From Pseudomonas putida (lineage in GTDB: Bacteria > Pseudomonadota > Gammaproteobacteria > Pseudomonadales > Pseudomonadaceae): 64,000 nt of DNA. Under the pieces are notes generated by a model. That model saw only the letters and a program-made list of their open reading frames with translations, did not search any database and was not told where the DNA came from. The position numbers and the translations under genes are program-made. This document shows, one piece after another, positions 8,324 through 17,553 of the stretch (the stretch's first letter is position 1; every line of letters starts with the position of its first letter). The stretch lies in the NCBI RefSeq assembly GCF_028682395.1, contig NZ_JANHLC010000006.1, forward strand, positions 1 through 64,000, read 5' to 3'.

Positions 8324-9103
8324 ATGCCTTTCGAACTCAGCGTTGACCTGCTCACCCTCGCCATACTGATTGGCGTGGCCTTTCTTGCCGGCTTTATCGA
8401 TGCCATTGCCGGCGGCGGTGGTCTGCTCACCACGCCCGCCCTGCTGACCGCCGGTTTGCCGCCACACCTGGTGCTGGGCACCAACAAACTCAGCGCCACG
8501 TTCGGCTCGGCCGTGGCGAGCCTGACGTTCTACCGGCGCAAGCTGTTTCACCCCGGGCAATGGAAGTTGGCGATCTTCGGCACCCTCGCCGGCGCCCTGA
8601 TCGGCGCGACCGTTGCCCACTACCTGCCCGCCGAATGGCTGAACAAGATGCTCCCGGTGGTGGTCTTTGCCTGCGGCCTGTACCTGTTGTTCGGAGGCAC
8701 ACCCAAGGCGCCGCTGGACAGCAATGCACCGATCAAGAAAAAGTGGCAATTACCCCAAGGGCTGGGGCTGGGTTTCTACGACGGCGTCGCGGGCCCGGGC
8801 ACTGGCGCGTTCTGGACCGTTAGCAGCCTGCTGCTCTACCCCATCGACCTGGTCAAGGCCAGCGGTGTGGCGCGCAGCATGAACTTCGTCAGCAACATTG
8901 CCGCGCTGTCAGTGTTTATCTTTTCCGGCCAGGTCGACTGGGTCATCGGTTTCAGCATGGGCTTGGCGGTGATGCTCGGCGCCTTCTTCGGCGCCCGCTC
9001 TGCCATCAGCGGGGGCGCCAAGTTTATCCGTCCGGTGTTTATCTGTGTGGTGCTTGGCCTGACCGTGCGCCTAGCCTGGCAGCACTGGTTCAGCGTGGCC
9101 TAG
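8324..9103 (+). CDS. TSUP/TauE-SafE family (YfcA-like) membrane protein
   Basis: A 259-residue integral inner-membrane protein with about eight hydrophobic segments. The family repeats are visible: [19 protein letters not shown] near residue 20, [16 protein letters not shown] near residue 48 and [14 protein letters not shown] near residue 150. TSUP proteins move sulfur-containing anions or organic acids; the substrate here is unknown. Its 3' end overlaps the convergent nudC gene by 33 bp. Confidence 0.88.
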   Translation: MPFELSVDLLTLAILIGVAFLAGFIDAIAGGGGLLTTPALLTAGLPPHLVLGTNKLSATFGSAVASLTFYRRKLFHPGQWKLAIFGTLAGALIGATVAHYLPAEWLNKMLPVVVFACGLYLLFGGTPKAPLDSNAPIKKKWQLPQGLGLGFYDGVAGPGTGAFWTVSSLLLYPIDLVKASGVARSMNFVSNIAALSVFIFSGQVDWVIGFSMGLAVMLGAFFGARSAISGGAKFIRPVFICVVLGLTVRLAWQHWFSVA

Positions 9104-9901
9104 TCGCCGCGCCACATAGAGATCGATCAGGTGTCGGGCAATCGAGCGCGACGCCGGCAGGGGCGGCAACGCGTGGATGCTGAACCATTGTGCATCCTCG
9201 ATCTCGTCCGGCTGCGGCACTATCTCGCCACCGGCATATTCGGCATGGAAGCCGAGCATCAACGAGTGCGGAAACGGCCAGCATTGGCTGCCGACATACT
9301 GGATATTGCGCACCTCGACCTGCACCTCCTCGCGCACCTCGCGAATCAGGCAATGTTCGGCCGACTCCCCCGGTTCGGCGAACCCGGCCAGGGTGCTGTA
9401 GACCCCGGGCACAAAACGCGGCGAACGCGCCAGCAGCACTTCATCACCGCGGGTCACCAGCACGATCATGCTCGGTGAAATCCGCGGATAGCTGCGCAGG
9501 TCGCACGGTCCGCAATACATCGCTCGCTCCAGATGCACCTGGGTCATCGGCTGGCCGCAACTGCCGCAGAACCGATGCTCGCGCGCCCAGGTACCAATTT
9601 GCGCGGCGTAGCCCAGCATCCGATACGTGGCCGCATCCCCTTCGAGCATAAAACTACGCAAGCCCTGCCAACCGCAGCCCGGCACGTCGGCACTGCCCTG
9701 CAACTCCAACAGATAGACCGGCTCGCCATCCAAGTGGCCGATCCCGTGCTCGGCCAGCACGTCCAATGCCTGACGCTTGAGCCATTCACGAGGGAACAGC
9801 ACCCCGTTGTCATCGCGCAAAAAACCCTCACGGCCGCGGACCACGGCCCAGCCGCCGGGGTTTTGTGGGTCCAGTACTGCAGTTGTCCAGCGTTCAGTCA
9901 T
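9071..9901 (-). CDS. nudC: NAD(+)/NADH diphosphatase NudC
   Basis: A 276-residue Nudix hydrolase that cleaves NADH to NMNH and AMP and, in E. coli, removes NAD caps from RNA. The zinc ribbon CGSCG with YCGPCD lies near residues 112-135. The Nudix box [20 protein letters not shown] follows near residue 175, and the NudC-specific block [14 protein letters not shown] near residue 210; Cys replaces the usual Pro there. The start ATG 9901 gives the usual family length. It overlaps the convergent TSUP gene. Confidence 0.93.
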   Translation of the reverse strand: MTERWTTAVLDPQNPGGWAVVRGREGFLRDDNGVLFPREWLKRQALDVLAEHGIGHLDGEPVYLLELQGSADVPGCGWQGLRSFMLEGDAATYRMLGYAAQIGTWAREHRFCGSCGQPMTQVHLERAMYCGPCDLRSYPRISPSMIVLVTRGDEVLLARSPRFVPGVYSTLAGFAEPGESAEHCLIREVREEVQVEVRNIQYVGSQCWPFPHSLMLGFHAEYAGGEIVPQPDEIEDAQWFSIHALPPLPASRSIARHLIDLYVARRLGHAEPVLPG

Positions 9902-9951
9902 TGCGGTTTCCTGGTTGAGCCTTGGTCCCAAGCGGTCCCGGCCCGTGCGCT

Positions 9952-10773
9952 TTAGTGCTCGAAAACCGGTTTCTGCTTGCTCATATGCGCGGCGATGGCG
10001 ACACGCAGATCGTTGGATTGCAACATGGCGGCGTTCCAGGTGGCAACGTATTCCAGCCCATCGTCAATCCGATGGTCGCGCATGTAGCTGAGCATTTCCT
10101 TGGTCCCGCTGATGGCGATTGGCGACTTCGCGGCAATTTCCCGGGCAATGGCCATCACGCCGTCGAGCAGGCTGGCGGCGTCCGGCCAGACCCGATTGAC
10201 CAGACCCATGCCCAGCGCCTCGCCAGCGCCAAAATTACGCCCGGTGTAAGCCAGTTCGCGAAGCATGCCATCACCGATGATCCGTGGCAGGCGTTGCAGG
10301 GTGCCGACATCCGCCGCCATGCCGATATCGACCTCCTTGATGGAGAACTGCGCGTCTTCGGCGGCATAACGCATGTCGCAGGCGGCAATCAGATCGATCG
10401 CCCCGCCAATGCAGTAGCCCTGGATCGCCGCCAACACCGGCTTGCGGCAGCGGTCCACGGCATTGAACGAGGCCTGCAACTGCAGGATCTTGCGCCGCAG
10501 CAGGCGGGCATTGCGGCCGACATCCTTGCCCAGTTCATTGGCCACCGAGGCTAGCATCATCAAGTCGATACCCGAGGAGAAATGCTTGCCGGCGCCGCTC
10601 AGCACGACCACACGAGCCTCGTCGGTATTATCGATCCACTCGAAGATGTCGACGATCTCGCTCCAGAACGCGGCATTCATCGAGTTGATTTTTTCCGGGC
10701 GATTTATCTGCACGTGGGCGATGTTATCTACCAGTTCGACGTTGAAGGCTTGGTATTCGGACACGGTCGTCAT
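9952..10773 (-). CDS. delta(3,5)-delta(2,4)-dienoyl-CoA isomerase-like crotonase
   Basis: A 273-residue crotonase-fold enzyme. The oxyanion-hole block [13 protein letters not shown] is near residue 60 and [21 protein letters not shown] near residue 115. The segment [20 protein letters not shown] matches the diagnostic block of eukaryotic ECH1 dienoyl-CoA isomerase, including the acidic residues used in proton transfer. It would help degrade unsaturated fatty acids. It reads in the same direction as nudC, 50 bp upstream of it, and is divergent from nhaB. Confidence 0.85.
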   Translation of the reverse strand: MTTVSEYQAFNVELVDNIAHVQINRPEKINSMNAAFWSEIVDIFEWIDNTDEARVVVLSGAGKHFSSGIDLMMLASVANELGKDVGRNARLLRRKILQLQASFNAVDRCRKPVLAAIQGYCIGGAIDLIAACDMRYAAEDAQFSIKEVDIGMAADVGTLQRLPRIIGDGMLRELAYTGRNFGAGEALGMGLVNRVWPDAASLLDGVMAIAREIAAKSPIAISGTKEMLSYMRDHRIDDGLEYVATWNAAMLQSNDLRVAIAAHMSKQKPVFEH

Positions 10774-10947
10774 CCTTTGCTTGGGGTGGCATACGAACCG
10801 TGGACTATAACAAGGGCCTTACGCATACGGCAGGCCGTGCAACTGCCAAAAGCCGGACGCCCGGGCTTGCGCCGAGCGCGTCCACGGCTTGATCTTGGGC
10901 GGCGCTTACGGCACCTTGCGTGCCTTTCCAATACAAGGACCCCGTCG

Positions 10948-12450
10948 ATGTCTCGTTCACTGGCCCAGGCCTTCGCACATAACTTCCTCGGGCAATCGCC
11001 ACGCTGGTACAAGGCGAGCATTCTCGCGTTTCTGCTGCTCAACCCGCTGGTGCTCTTCAGCGTGGGCCCGGCCGCCGCCGGCTGGCTACTGGTGATCGAA
11101 TTTATCTTCACCCTGGCCATGGCCCTCAAGTGCTACCCGCTGATGCCCGGCGGCCTGTTGCTGATCGAGGCACTGGCACTGCGCATGACCAGCCCCCAGG
11201 CGGTCTATGACGAACTGGTGCACAACTTCCCGGTCATCCTGCTCCTGATGTTTATGGTGGCCGGCATCTACTTTATGAAGGACCTGCTGCTGTATCTGTT
11301 TTCCCGCCTGCTGCTGGGAGTCCGCTCCAAGGCGCTGCTGAGCCTGCTGTTCTGCCTGTTGTCGGGCTTTCTTTCGGCCTTTCTCGATGCCCTGACAGTC
11401 ACCGCGGTGATCATCAGCGCAGCCGTAGGCTTTTACTCGGTCTATCACCGCGTGGCCTCGGGCGCCAACCCACGCCAGGACAGCGACCTGAGCTGCGACG
11501 GCAGCCTGACGGATACCCACCACAGCGACCTCAACCAGTTCCGCGCGTTTCTGCGCAGCCTGTTGATGCACGGCGCGGTCGGCACCGCCCTGGGTGGCGT
11601 CTGCACCCTGGTGGGCGAGCCGCAGAATCTGCTGATCGGCCATGAACTGGGCTGGCATTTCGGCGAATTCTTTATGAAAGTCGCGCCGGTTTCGCTGCCA
11701 GTCCTGGTGGCCGGTCTGGTGACCTGCGTACTGCTGGAGAAGCTGCGCTGGTTCGGCTATGGCACCCTGCTGCCGGACAACGTACGCGCCGTACTTGCCA
11801 CCTATGCCCGCGAGGACGATGCCCAGCGCACCGAACGCCAGCGCGCCGCGCTGATTGTCCAGGGAATTGCCGCACTGATCCTGATCAGCGCACTGGCCCT
11901 GCATATCGCCGAAGTGGGCCTGATCGGCCTGGTTGTCATTGTGTTGATTACCGCCTTTAGCGGCATCACCGACGAGCACCGCCTGGGCAATGCGTTCAAG
12001 GACGCCATGCCATTCACCGCCCTGCTGGTGGTGTTTTTCGCGGTGGTCGCGGTCATCCATGAGCAGCAGTTGTTCACCCCGTTGATCCAATGGGTACTGG
12101 CGCTACCCGCCGACCAGCAACCCGGGATGCTGTTTATCGCCAACGGCCTGCTGTCGGCCATCAGCGACAACGTGTTCGTTGCAACCATCTACATCACCGA
12201 GGTCAAGCAGGCCTTTGTTTCGGGGCAAATGACCCGCGAGCACTTCGAGACCCTGGCGATTGCGATCAACACCGGCACCAACCTGCCCAGCGTCGCCACG
12301 CCCAATGGCCAGGCGGCGTTCCTGTTCCTGCTGACCTCGGCCATCGCGCCGCTGATCCGCCTGTCCTACGGACGCATGGTCTGGATGGCGCTGCCGTACA
12401 CCATTGTCATGGGCACACTGGGCTGGTACGCCGTCAGCTACTGGCTCTAA
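10948..12450 (+). CDS. nhaB: Na(+)/H(+) antiporter NhaB
   Basis: A 500-residue polytopic inner-membrane antiporter exchanging sodium for protons. The length equals pseudomonad NhaB. Many hydrophobic segments are visible, with NhaB blocks such as [17 protein letters not shown] at the N-terminus, [15 protein letters not shown] in the middle and [21 protein letters not shown] near the C-terminus. The ATG at 10948 follows AAGGA by eight bases. It is followed by an inverted repeat before the convergent zwf. Confidence 0.93.
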   Translation: MSRSLAQAFAHNFLGQSPRWYKASILAFLLLNPLVLFSVGPAAAGWLLVIEFIFTLAMALKCYPLMPGGLLLIEALALRMTSPQAVYDELVHNFPVILLLMFMVAGIYFMKDLLLYLFSRLLLGVRSKALLSLLFCLLSGFLSAFLDALTVTAVIISAAVGFYSVYHRVASGANPRQDSDLSCDGSLTDTHHSDLNQFRAFLRSLLMHGAVGTALGGVCTLVGEPQNLLIGHELGWHFGEFFMKVAPVSLPVLVAGLVTCVLLEKLRWFGYGTLLPDNVRAVLATYAREDDAQRTERQRAALIVQGIAALILISALALHIAEVGLIGLVVIVLITAFSGITDEHRLGNAFKDAMPFTALLVVFFAVVAVIHEQQLFTPLIQWVLALPADQQPGMLFIANGLLSAISDNVFVATIYITEVKQAFVSGQMTREHFETLAIAINTGTNLPSVATPNGQAAFLFLLTSAIAPLIRLSYGRMVWMALPYTIVMGTLGWYAVSYWL

Positions 12451-12462
12451 CAGACGCCAATA

Positions 12463-12497
12463 GGAGCGAGCTTCGCCCACCCCGAACAGCTCGCTCC
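12463..12497. terminator. inverted repeat between convergent nhaB and zwf (REP-like)
   Basis: Arms GGAGCGAGCT (12463-12472) and AGCTCGCTCC (12488-12497) with a 15-base loop. The GGAGCGAGC motif resembles REP/REPIN sequences common in P. fluorescens genomes, so this may be a REP element acting as a bidirectional terminator. No T-run is present. Confidence 0.55.
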
Positions 12498-12512
12498 TCG
12501 CTTAGCCCACCC

Positions 12513-14018
12513 TTATCCCAACTGGGTCCAGACCCGCCCGTCGCGAGCCAGCAGCTCATCTGCCGCCGCGGGGCCATCTTCACCGGCACGATAGCCCTGG
12601 ACACGGTCATCCTCGCGCCAGGCCTGCAAAAACGGTTGCACCGCCCGCCAGCCGTTCTCGATATTGTCGGCACGCTGGAACAGCGTCTGATCGCCCGTCA
12701 GGCAGTCATAGATCAAGGTTTCATAGCCCGTCGAGGGTTGCATCTCGAAGAAGTCCTTATAGGCGAACCCCAACTCGATATTGGCCATGGCCAGGGTCGG
12801 TCCCGGGCGCTTGGCCAGGAGCTCGAACCACATGCCTTCATTGGGCTGGATCTGGATTTTCAGGTAAGTCGGTTGCGGGCGCTCGATGGCACTTTCGCGA
12901 AACTGAGCGTAGGGCGCGGGCTTGAAGCAGATGGCGATTTCCGTATCGCGCACGCTCATGCGCTTGCCGGTGCGCAGGTAGAAAGGCACGCCGACCCAGC
13001 GCCAGTTGTCGATCATCACCTTGAGCGCCACATAGGTTTCAGTATTGCTGTCGGGGGCCACATTAGCTTCCTCGCGGTAGCCCGCCACGGCCTGCTCGCC
13101 CACGGTGCCCGCCCGATACTGGCCGCGCACCGAGTTGGCCCGGGCCTCTGCAACGCTCCACGGGCGGATCGCGCCGACCACCTTGGCCTTCTCTCCGCGC
13201 ACCGCATCGGCACCAAAGGCCGCCGGCGGCTCCATGGCCACCATCGCCAGTAACTGGAACAAATGGTTGGGCACCATATCGCGCAGGGCCCCGGTGTGTT
13301 CATAGAAACTGCCGCGGGTCTGCACCCCGACGGTTTCCGCGGCAGTGATCTGCACATGATCGATGTAGTGGTTGTTCCAGAAAGCCTCGAACAGACCATT
13401 GGAGAACCGGCTGACCAGGATGTTCTGCACCGTTTCCTTGCCCAGGTAATGGTCGATTCGATAGATCTGCTTTTCGCTCATCACCTGCAGCAGATTGGCA
13501 TTCAGTGCCTCGGCAGAGGCAAGGTCGACGCCAAACGGTTTTTCGATCACCACGCGGCGAAAGCCCTGGGCACTTTCCTGTAGCAACCCGGCCCCCCCCA
13601 ACTGCTCGACCACCGCGCTGAAGAAGCGCGGCGCGGTGGCCAGGTAGAACACCGCATTGGCGTTATCGCTCGCGGCAATGCGAGCACCGAGTTCGGTGTA
13701 GGTGGCCGAGTCGAGAAAGTCGCCCTGCACATAGCTGATCCGACTCGCCAAGTGTGCCCAGAGCGTGGCGTCGAGGCTAACCTTGTCAGCCATCTCGGTG
13801 CGGATAAAACCCTCGAGTTTTGCCGCGAAGGCCTGGTCGCTCAGCGGATTGTGATCCACCCCGACAATACGCACTCCGTCGCTTAGCAGGCCGTCACGTT
13901 TGAGGTTGTACAGCGCCGGCATCAGGAGCCGCTTGACCAGGTCGCCATGGGCACCAAATAGAAACAGCGTGGTTGCCGGTGCTGGCTCGGGTTTGACTGG
14001 GGTCGGCTGAGCCTTCAT
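12513..14018 (-). CDS. zwf: glucose-6-phosphate 1-dehydrogenase
   Basis: A 501-residue cytosolic enzyme oxidising glucose 6-phosphate to 6-phosphogluconolactone. The dinucleotide site [15 protein letters not shown] is near residue 22, with His where Ser or Thr is common. EKPFGVDL follows near residue 158 and the active-site RIDHYLGKE near residue 185. Its start overlaps the gnd stop by 4 bp (ATGA), indicating translational coupling. With gnd it feeds NADPH and pentose formation. No edd, pgl or hexR is adjacent, so this is likely a second zwf copy of the genome. Confidence 0.93.
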   Translation of the reverse strand: MKAQPTPVKPEPAPATTLFLFGAHGDLVKRLLMPALYNLKRDGLLSDGVRIVGVDHNPLSDQAFAAKLEGFIRTEMADKVSLDATLWAHLASRISYVQGDFLDSATYTELGARIAASDNANAVFYLATAPRFFSAVVEQLGGAGLLQESAQGFRRVVIEKPFGVDLASAEALNANLLQVMSEKQIYRIDHYLGKETVQNILVSRFSNGLFEAFWNNHYIDHVQITAAETVGVQTRGSFYEHTGALRDMVPNHLFQLLAMVAMEPPAAFGADAVRGEKAKVVGAIRPWSVAEARANSVRGQYRAGTVGEQAVAGYREEANVAPDSNTETYVALKVMIDNWRWVGVPFYLRTGKRMSVRDTEIAICFKPAPYAQFRESAIERPQPTYLKIQIQPNEGMWFELLAKRPGPTLAMANIELGFAYKDFFEMQPSTGYETLIYDCLTGDQTLFQRADNIENGWRAVQPFLQAWREDDRVQGYRAGEDGPAAADELLARDGRVWTQLG

Positions 14019-14995
14019 TTTTTCGCCGCCTCCGTATGCCCGCCGAAGCCCAGGCGCATGGCCGACAGCAGCTTGTCGCCATAGGTGCTCTGCTGGCGCG
14101 AGCGAAAGCGCGCGAACAGGGCCCCGGACAATACCGGCACGGGGACCGCCTGCTCCATCGCTGCCTCGATGGTCCAGCGTCCTTCACCGCTGTCGGCCAC
14201 CGCCCCGGAAAACTCGCCCAGTTGCACGTCCTTGGCCAGGGCATCGGCCGTCAGGTCCAGCAGCCACGAAGACACCACGCTGCCCCGGCGTCAGACCTCG
14301 GCGATATCGGCCAGGTTCAGCTCGAACCGCTCTTCGGCGGGCAAGCTCGGCGCCGCGCGGGTCTTGAGAATATCGAAGCCCTCGGCATACGCCTGCATCA
14401 GCCCGTACTCGATGCCGTTATGGATCATCTTGACGAAATGCCCCGCGCCCGGTGGTCCGGCGTGGATGTAACCACGCTCGGCCCGGTCATCGTCCGCCAC
14501 CCGGTCGCGGGTGCGCGCAATATCGCCCCGCCCGGGGGCCAGCGCCTCGAACAGCGGGTCGAGGCGCTGCACCACCGCTGCCTCGCCGCCGATCATCATG
14601 CAATAGCCGCGCTCCAGGCCCCAGACGCCCCCGGAGGTCCCGACATCGACGTAATGCAGACCCTGCGCGGCCAGGGCCTGGCCACGGCGGATATCATCCT
14701 TGTAGAAGGTATTGCCGCCATCGATGATCGCATCGCCAGGCTCCAGCAGCAGCCGCAGCGCCTCGATGGTCTCTTCGGTCGGCGCCCCGGCCGGCAGCAT
14801 CACCCAGACCGCGCGCGGCGTGGCCAAGGCCGCCACCAACGCCGGCAGGTCCGCCACGCCGACCGCGCCTTCGCCCGCCAGGAGGTCCACGGCCGCCCTG
14901 TTGCGGTCATACACCACGGTGTCGTGCCCCTTGAGCATCAAGCGCCGCGCGATATTACCGCCCATGCGGCCCAAGCCAATGATTGCCAGTTGCAT
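14015..14995 (-). pseudogene. gnd: 6-phosphogluconate dehydrogenase (decarboxylating) interrupted by an in-frame TGA
   Basis: A 327-codon reading frame of the short YqeC/GntZ-type enzyme class. The N-terminal Rossmann domain begins MQLAIIGLGRMGGNIARRL; GPPGAGHFVKMIHNG (catalytic Lys region) lies near residue 180. Codon 235 is TGA (14291-14293 read on the minus strand), where relatives have Trp in [15 protein letters not shown]. After it the same frame continues with [18 protein letters not shown] and [21 protein letters not shown] single TGG-to-TGA change therefore removes the C-terminal 92 residues. It may be a real null or a sequencing error. The hairpin at 15088-15122 lies upstream. Confidence 0.9.
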
Positions 14996-15087
14996 GATGC
15001 CGATGCTCCTTGAGACCGAGGAAGAGAATGGCCATAGCCTAGCCTAGTGGCTGCAGCCCCAGCAGACCGGGCGCAGAGCAGACCTCG

Positions 15088-15122
15088 AAAAATAAAAAAG
15101 TTCCCTTGCGCCGCAAAAGAAC
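15088..15122 (-). terminator. rho-independent-type hairpin upstream of gnd
   Basis: Read leftwards, GTTCTTTTGCG and CGCAAGGGAAC (15100-15122) pair through 11 positions with two G-U wobbles, followed by a T-rich tract (15088-15099). It lies about 95 bp upstream of gnd. It could end an unannotated leftward transcript starting within 15123-15480, or act as an attenuator for gnd-zwf. Confidence 0.5.
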
Positions 15123-15202
15123 CCAAAATTACCGCCGATTGGGTTCAGCCAACGGCACCTGCCGGCGCACACCCGAAAGAACACGCCTGACCGAGGTAAG
15201 CC

Positions 15203-15382
15203 ATGGGCACCGTACTACCTGCACGACCTGCACAGACCCTCTACGTCACCATCCGCCGCGATGAACTGCGCCAACTGCGCGAAGAGCGTGAACAACTGCT
15301 CGACCAGGTCGCCGAACTGCGCCAGCAGTTGCAACAAGCCCAGGCCACGACTTCCCCGACGCCCCCCCGTCCGCTTCGCTAG
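15203..15382 (+). CDS. small coiled-coil protein
   Basis: A 59-residue open frame with GAGGTAA just upstream of the ATG. After TLYVTIRRDELRQLR comes a heptad-rich, Glu/Gln/Leu-rich helix (about residues 18-48) predicted to form a coiled coil, then a Pro-rich tail TTSPTPPRPLR. No signal peptide or cysteine is present. I do not recognise a named family. The gap to the phosphoethanolamine transferase (15383-15608) holds no other gene I can support. Confidence 0.6.
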   Translation: MGTVLPARPAQTLYVTIRRDELRQLREEREQLLDQVAELRQQLQQAQATTSPTPPRPLR

Positions 15383-15608
15383 TGCTTCGCTCGGCTCTCG
15401 CCGCCTGATAATGGCTATTTGCCAAATCGCTAATCAGCAAGGCAAAATCCCGACCGGCTGAATTTTCTCGGCACACCTCGACTCACAAAGTTTTCACACA
15501 CATTTCGCAATACTCGTGCTCTTTGCGCCGGCCCTTCATGGGCAGCCATGGGTACGGGCAAGGCGCTGTGTGCCCATGGCTCAGGCAACACACCCTCTGG
15601 AGCGCTGT

Positions 15609-17360
15609 ATGGCGATGTTTAAACGCAGCAACACGACTGCGAAAGGATTCGACTGGGCCGGCCTCGGCTGGATGTTTCTGTTTTTCTGGTATTTCTCCGG
15701 CATTACCCAACTGCTGATCCAGTTGACCGGTACCTCTGGATTCTCCGGTTTCCGCCAAGCGTTCATCATGAGCTCGATCTGGATCGCGCCCATGCTGCTG
15801 TTCCCCGCACGCACGCGCCTGATAGCCGGCGTGATCGGCGTGGTCTTGTGGGCCTGTTCCATGGCCAGCCTGGGCTACTTCTTTATCTATCAGCAGGAGT
15901 TTTCCCAGAGCGTTATCTTCATCATGTTCGAGTCGAACATCTCTGAAGCCGGCGAGTACATGACCCAGTATTTCGCCTGGTGGATGGTGGCCGCGTTCCT
16001 CGCCCATACCGCCGTGGCCATTTTCCTCTGGACCCGCGTGCGCCCCCTGTACCTGCCCCGCGGCAAGGCTTGGGCGGCCGCACTCGGCCTGCTGGTTGCC
16101 GTGGTGGGCTACCCACTGATCAAGCAGATCAGCAAGTTCAACGACAACCTGCCCCGCGCCATGGAAAGCTTCGAATCGCGCATCGAGCCCGCCGTGCCAT
16201 GGCAGATGATCGTCGCCTACCGCCGCTATCGCGAGCAGTTGAGCAACATGCAGGGCATGCTGGACGACGTCAGCAAGATCCCGCCCCTGCACAACCTCAC
16301 GGACGAACTGGCCGGCCAGCCAGCGACACTGGTGCTGGTCATCGGTGAATCGACCAACCGCCAGCGCATGAGCCTGTATGGCTACCCGCGCAACACCACG
16401 CCCAACCTCGACAAGCTCAAGGACGAACTGGCGGTCTTCGGCAATGTCGTGACCCCTCGGCCCTACACCATCGAAGCCCTGCAACAGGTCCTGACCTTCG
16501 CCGACGAAGAGAACCCCGACCTGTACCTCAAGACCCCGTCGCTGGTCAGCGTGATGAAGCAGGCCGGCTACAAGACCTACTGGATCACCAACCAGCAGAC
16601 CATGACCAAGCGCAACACCATGCTCACGACCTTTTCCGAGCAGGCCGACGAACAGGTGTACCTGAACAACAACCGCAACCAGAACGCCCGCCAATATGAC
16701 GGCGACGTACTGGAGCCCTTTAGCAAAGCCCTGGCTGAAGACGCGCCACGCAAATTTATCGTGGTGCACCTGCTGGGCACCCATATGAGCTACCAGTACC
16801 GCTACCCGCCGACCTTCGAGCAGTTCACCGACCGCCAGGGCGTCCCGCCGGGCCTGACCGATGACCAGGTACCGACCTACAACAGCTACGACAATGCCGT
16901 GCTGTACAACGACTTCGTGGTGTCCAGCCTGATCAAGGACTATGCCAAGACCGACCCCAACGGTTTCCTGCTGTACCTGTCGGACCACGGTGAAGACGTC
17001 TTCGACTCGGCCGGGCATGACACCCTGGGCCGTAACGAAGCCAAGCCAACCGCGCCGATGTACACCATTCCGTTTATGGTCTGGTCCTCGCCCAAATGGC
17101 GCCAGACCCATAACCGGGATTTCAGTGCGGACCTGGAACGGCCCTACAGCAGCTCGAACCTGATCCACACCTGGGCCGACCTGGCCGGGCTGAGCTTTAG
17201 CGAACTGGACACCAGCAAGAGCCTGGTCAGTGCCGACTTCAAGGCCCGCCCGCAATTGATCGGCAACCCCTACTCCCGACCGCAGAAAGCCCTGATCGAT
17301 TTCAGCCTGATCAAGCCCAAACCGGTAGCCGCACCGACGGTGGACGTGACCCAGAAGTAA
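15609..17360 (+). CDS. cptA: phosphoethanolamine transferase (CptA/EptC-like)
   Basis: A 583-residue inner-membrane enzyme with five N-terminal membrane segments and a periplasmic alkaline-phosphatase-fold sulfatase domain. The nucleophile is the Thr in VIGESTNRQRMSLYGYPRNT near residue 245. Metal-site blocks HLLGTHMSYQYRYP and YLSDHGEDVFD follow near residues 385 and 460. It transfers phosphoethanolamine to lipid A or LPS core, changing surface charge and possibly cationic-peptide resistance. The ATG at 15609 follows GGAG by six bases. No two-component system is adjacent. Exact acceptor uncertain. Confidence 0.85.
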   Translation: MAMFKRSNTTAKGFDWAGLGWMFLFFWYFSGITQLLIQLTGTSGFSGFRQAFIMSSIWIAPMLLFPARTRLIAGVIGVVLWACSMASLGYFFIYQQEFSQSVIFIMFESNISEAGEYMTQYFAWWMVAAFLAHTAVAIFLWTRVRPLYLPRGKAWAAALGLLVAVVGYPLIKQISKFNDNLPRAMESFESRIEPAVPWQMIVAYRRYREQLSNMQGMLDDVSKIPPLHNLTDELAGQPATLVLVIGESTNRQRMSLYGYPRNTTPNLDKLKDELAVFGNVVTPRPYTIEALQQVLTFADEENPDLYLKTPSLVSVMKQAGYKTYWITNQQTMTKRNTMLTTFSEQADEQVYLNNNRNQNARQYDGDVLEPFSKALAEDAPRKFIVVHLLGTHMSYQYRYPPTFEQFTDRQGVPPGLTDDQVPTYNSYDNAVLYNDFVVSSLIKDYAKTDPNGFLLYLSDHGEDVFDSAGHDTLGRNEAKPTAPMYTIPFMVWSSPKWRQTHNRDFSADLERPYSSSNLIHTWADLAGLSFSELDTSKSLVSADFKARPQLIGNPYSRPQKALIDFSLIKPKPVAAPTVDVTQK

Positions 17361-17375
17361 CCCGCATCGCCCTGC

Positions 17376-17415
17376 CCGGCTTTGGCAATGTCCGCAGACA
17401 TATCGCCAGAGCCGG
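17376..17415. terminator. inverted repeat after the phosphoethanolamine transferase
   Basis: Arms CCGGCTTTGGC (17376-17386) and GCCAGAGCCGG (17405-17415) pair with one G-U position. The loop contains a nested ATGTC/GACAT hairpin. No T-run follows. It is likely a transcript end or a REP-like element. Confidence 0.45.
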
Positions 17416-17553
17416 TGCCAGGCGCGGCAGCGCGGCCTGGAATCAGCATGGCAACACCTCGCAATTAATAACCTCTCTCATTCACTTCAACTCTGTCCGC
17501 CGCCCTTCGTCCTTGAGCCATGGAACCCTCATCGACCCACAGGAGCAGGCACC

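Noticed and set aside
11086..12090. Gln/His-rich open frame antisense to nhaB
   Set aside because: Composition mirrors the hydrophobic NhaB codons; not a real protein.
12463..12497. Insertion-sequence end
   Set aside because: No transposase or target duplication is nearby; a REP-like terminator explains it better.
14291..14293. Selenocysteine reading of the gnd TGA codon
   Set aside because: Relatives have Trp here, and 6-phosphogluconate dehydrogenase is not a known selenoprotein; a TGG-to-TGA change is simpler.
15483..17255. Long open frame antisense to the phosphoethanolamine transferase
   Set aside because: The plus-strand frame has full family motifs; the minus-strand frame is a by-product of high G+C codon bias.
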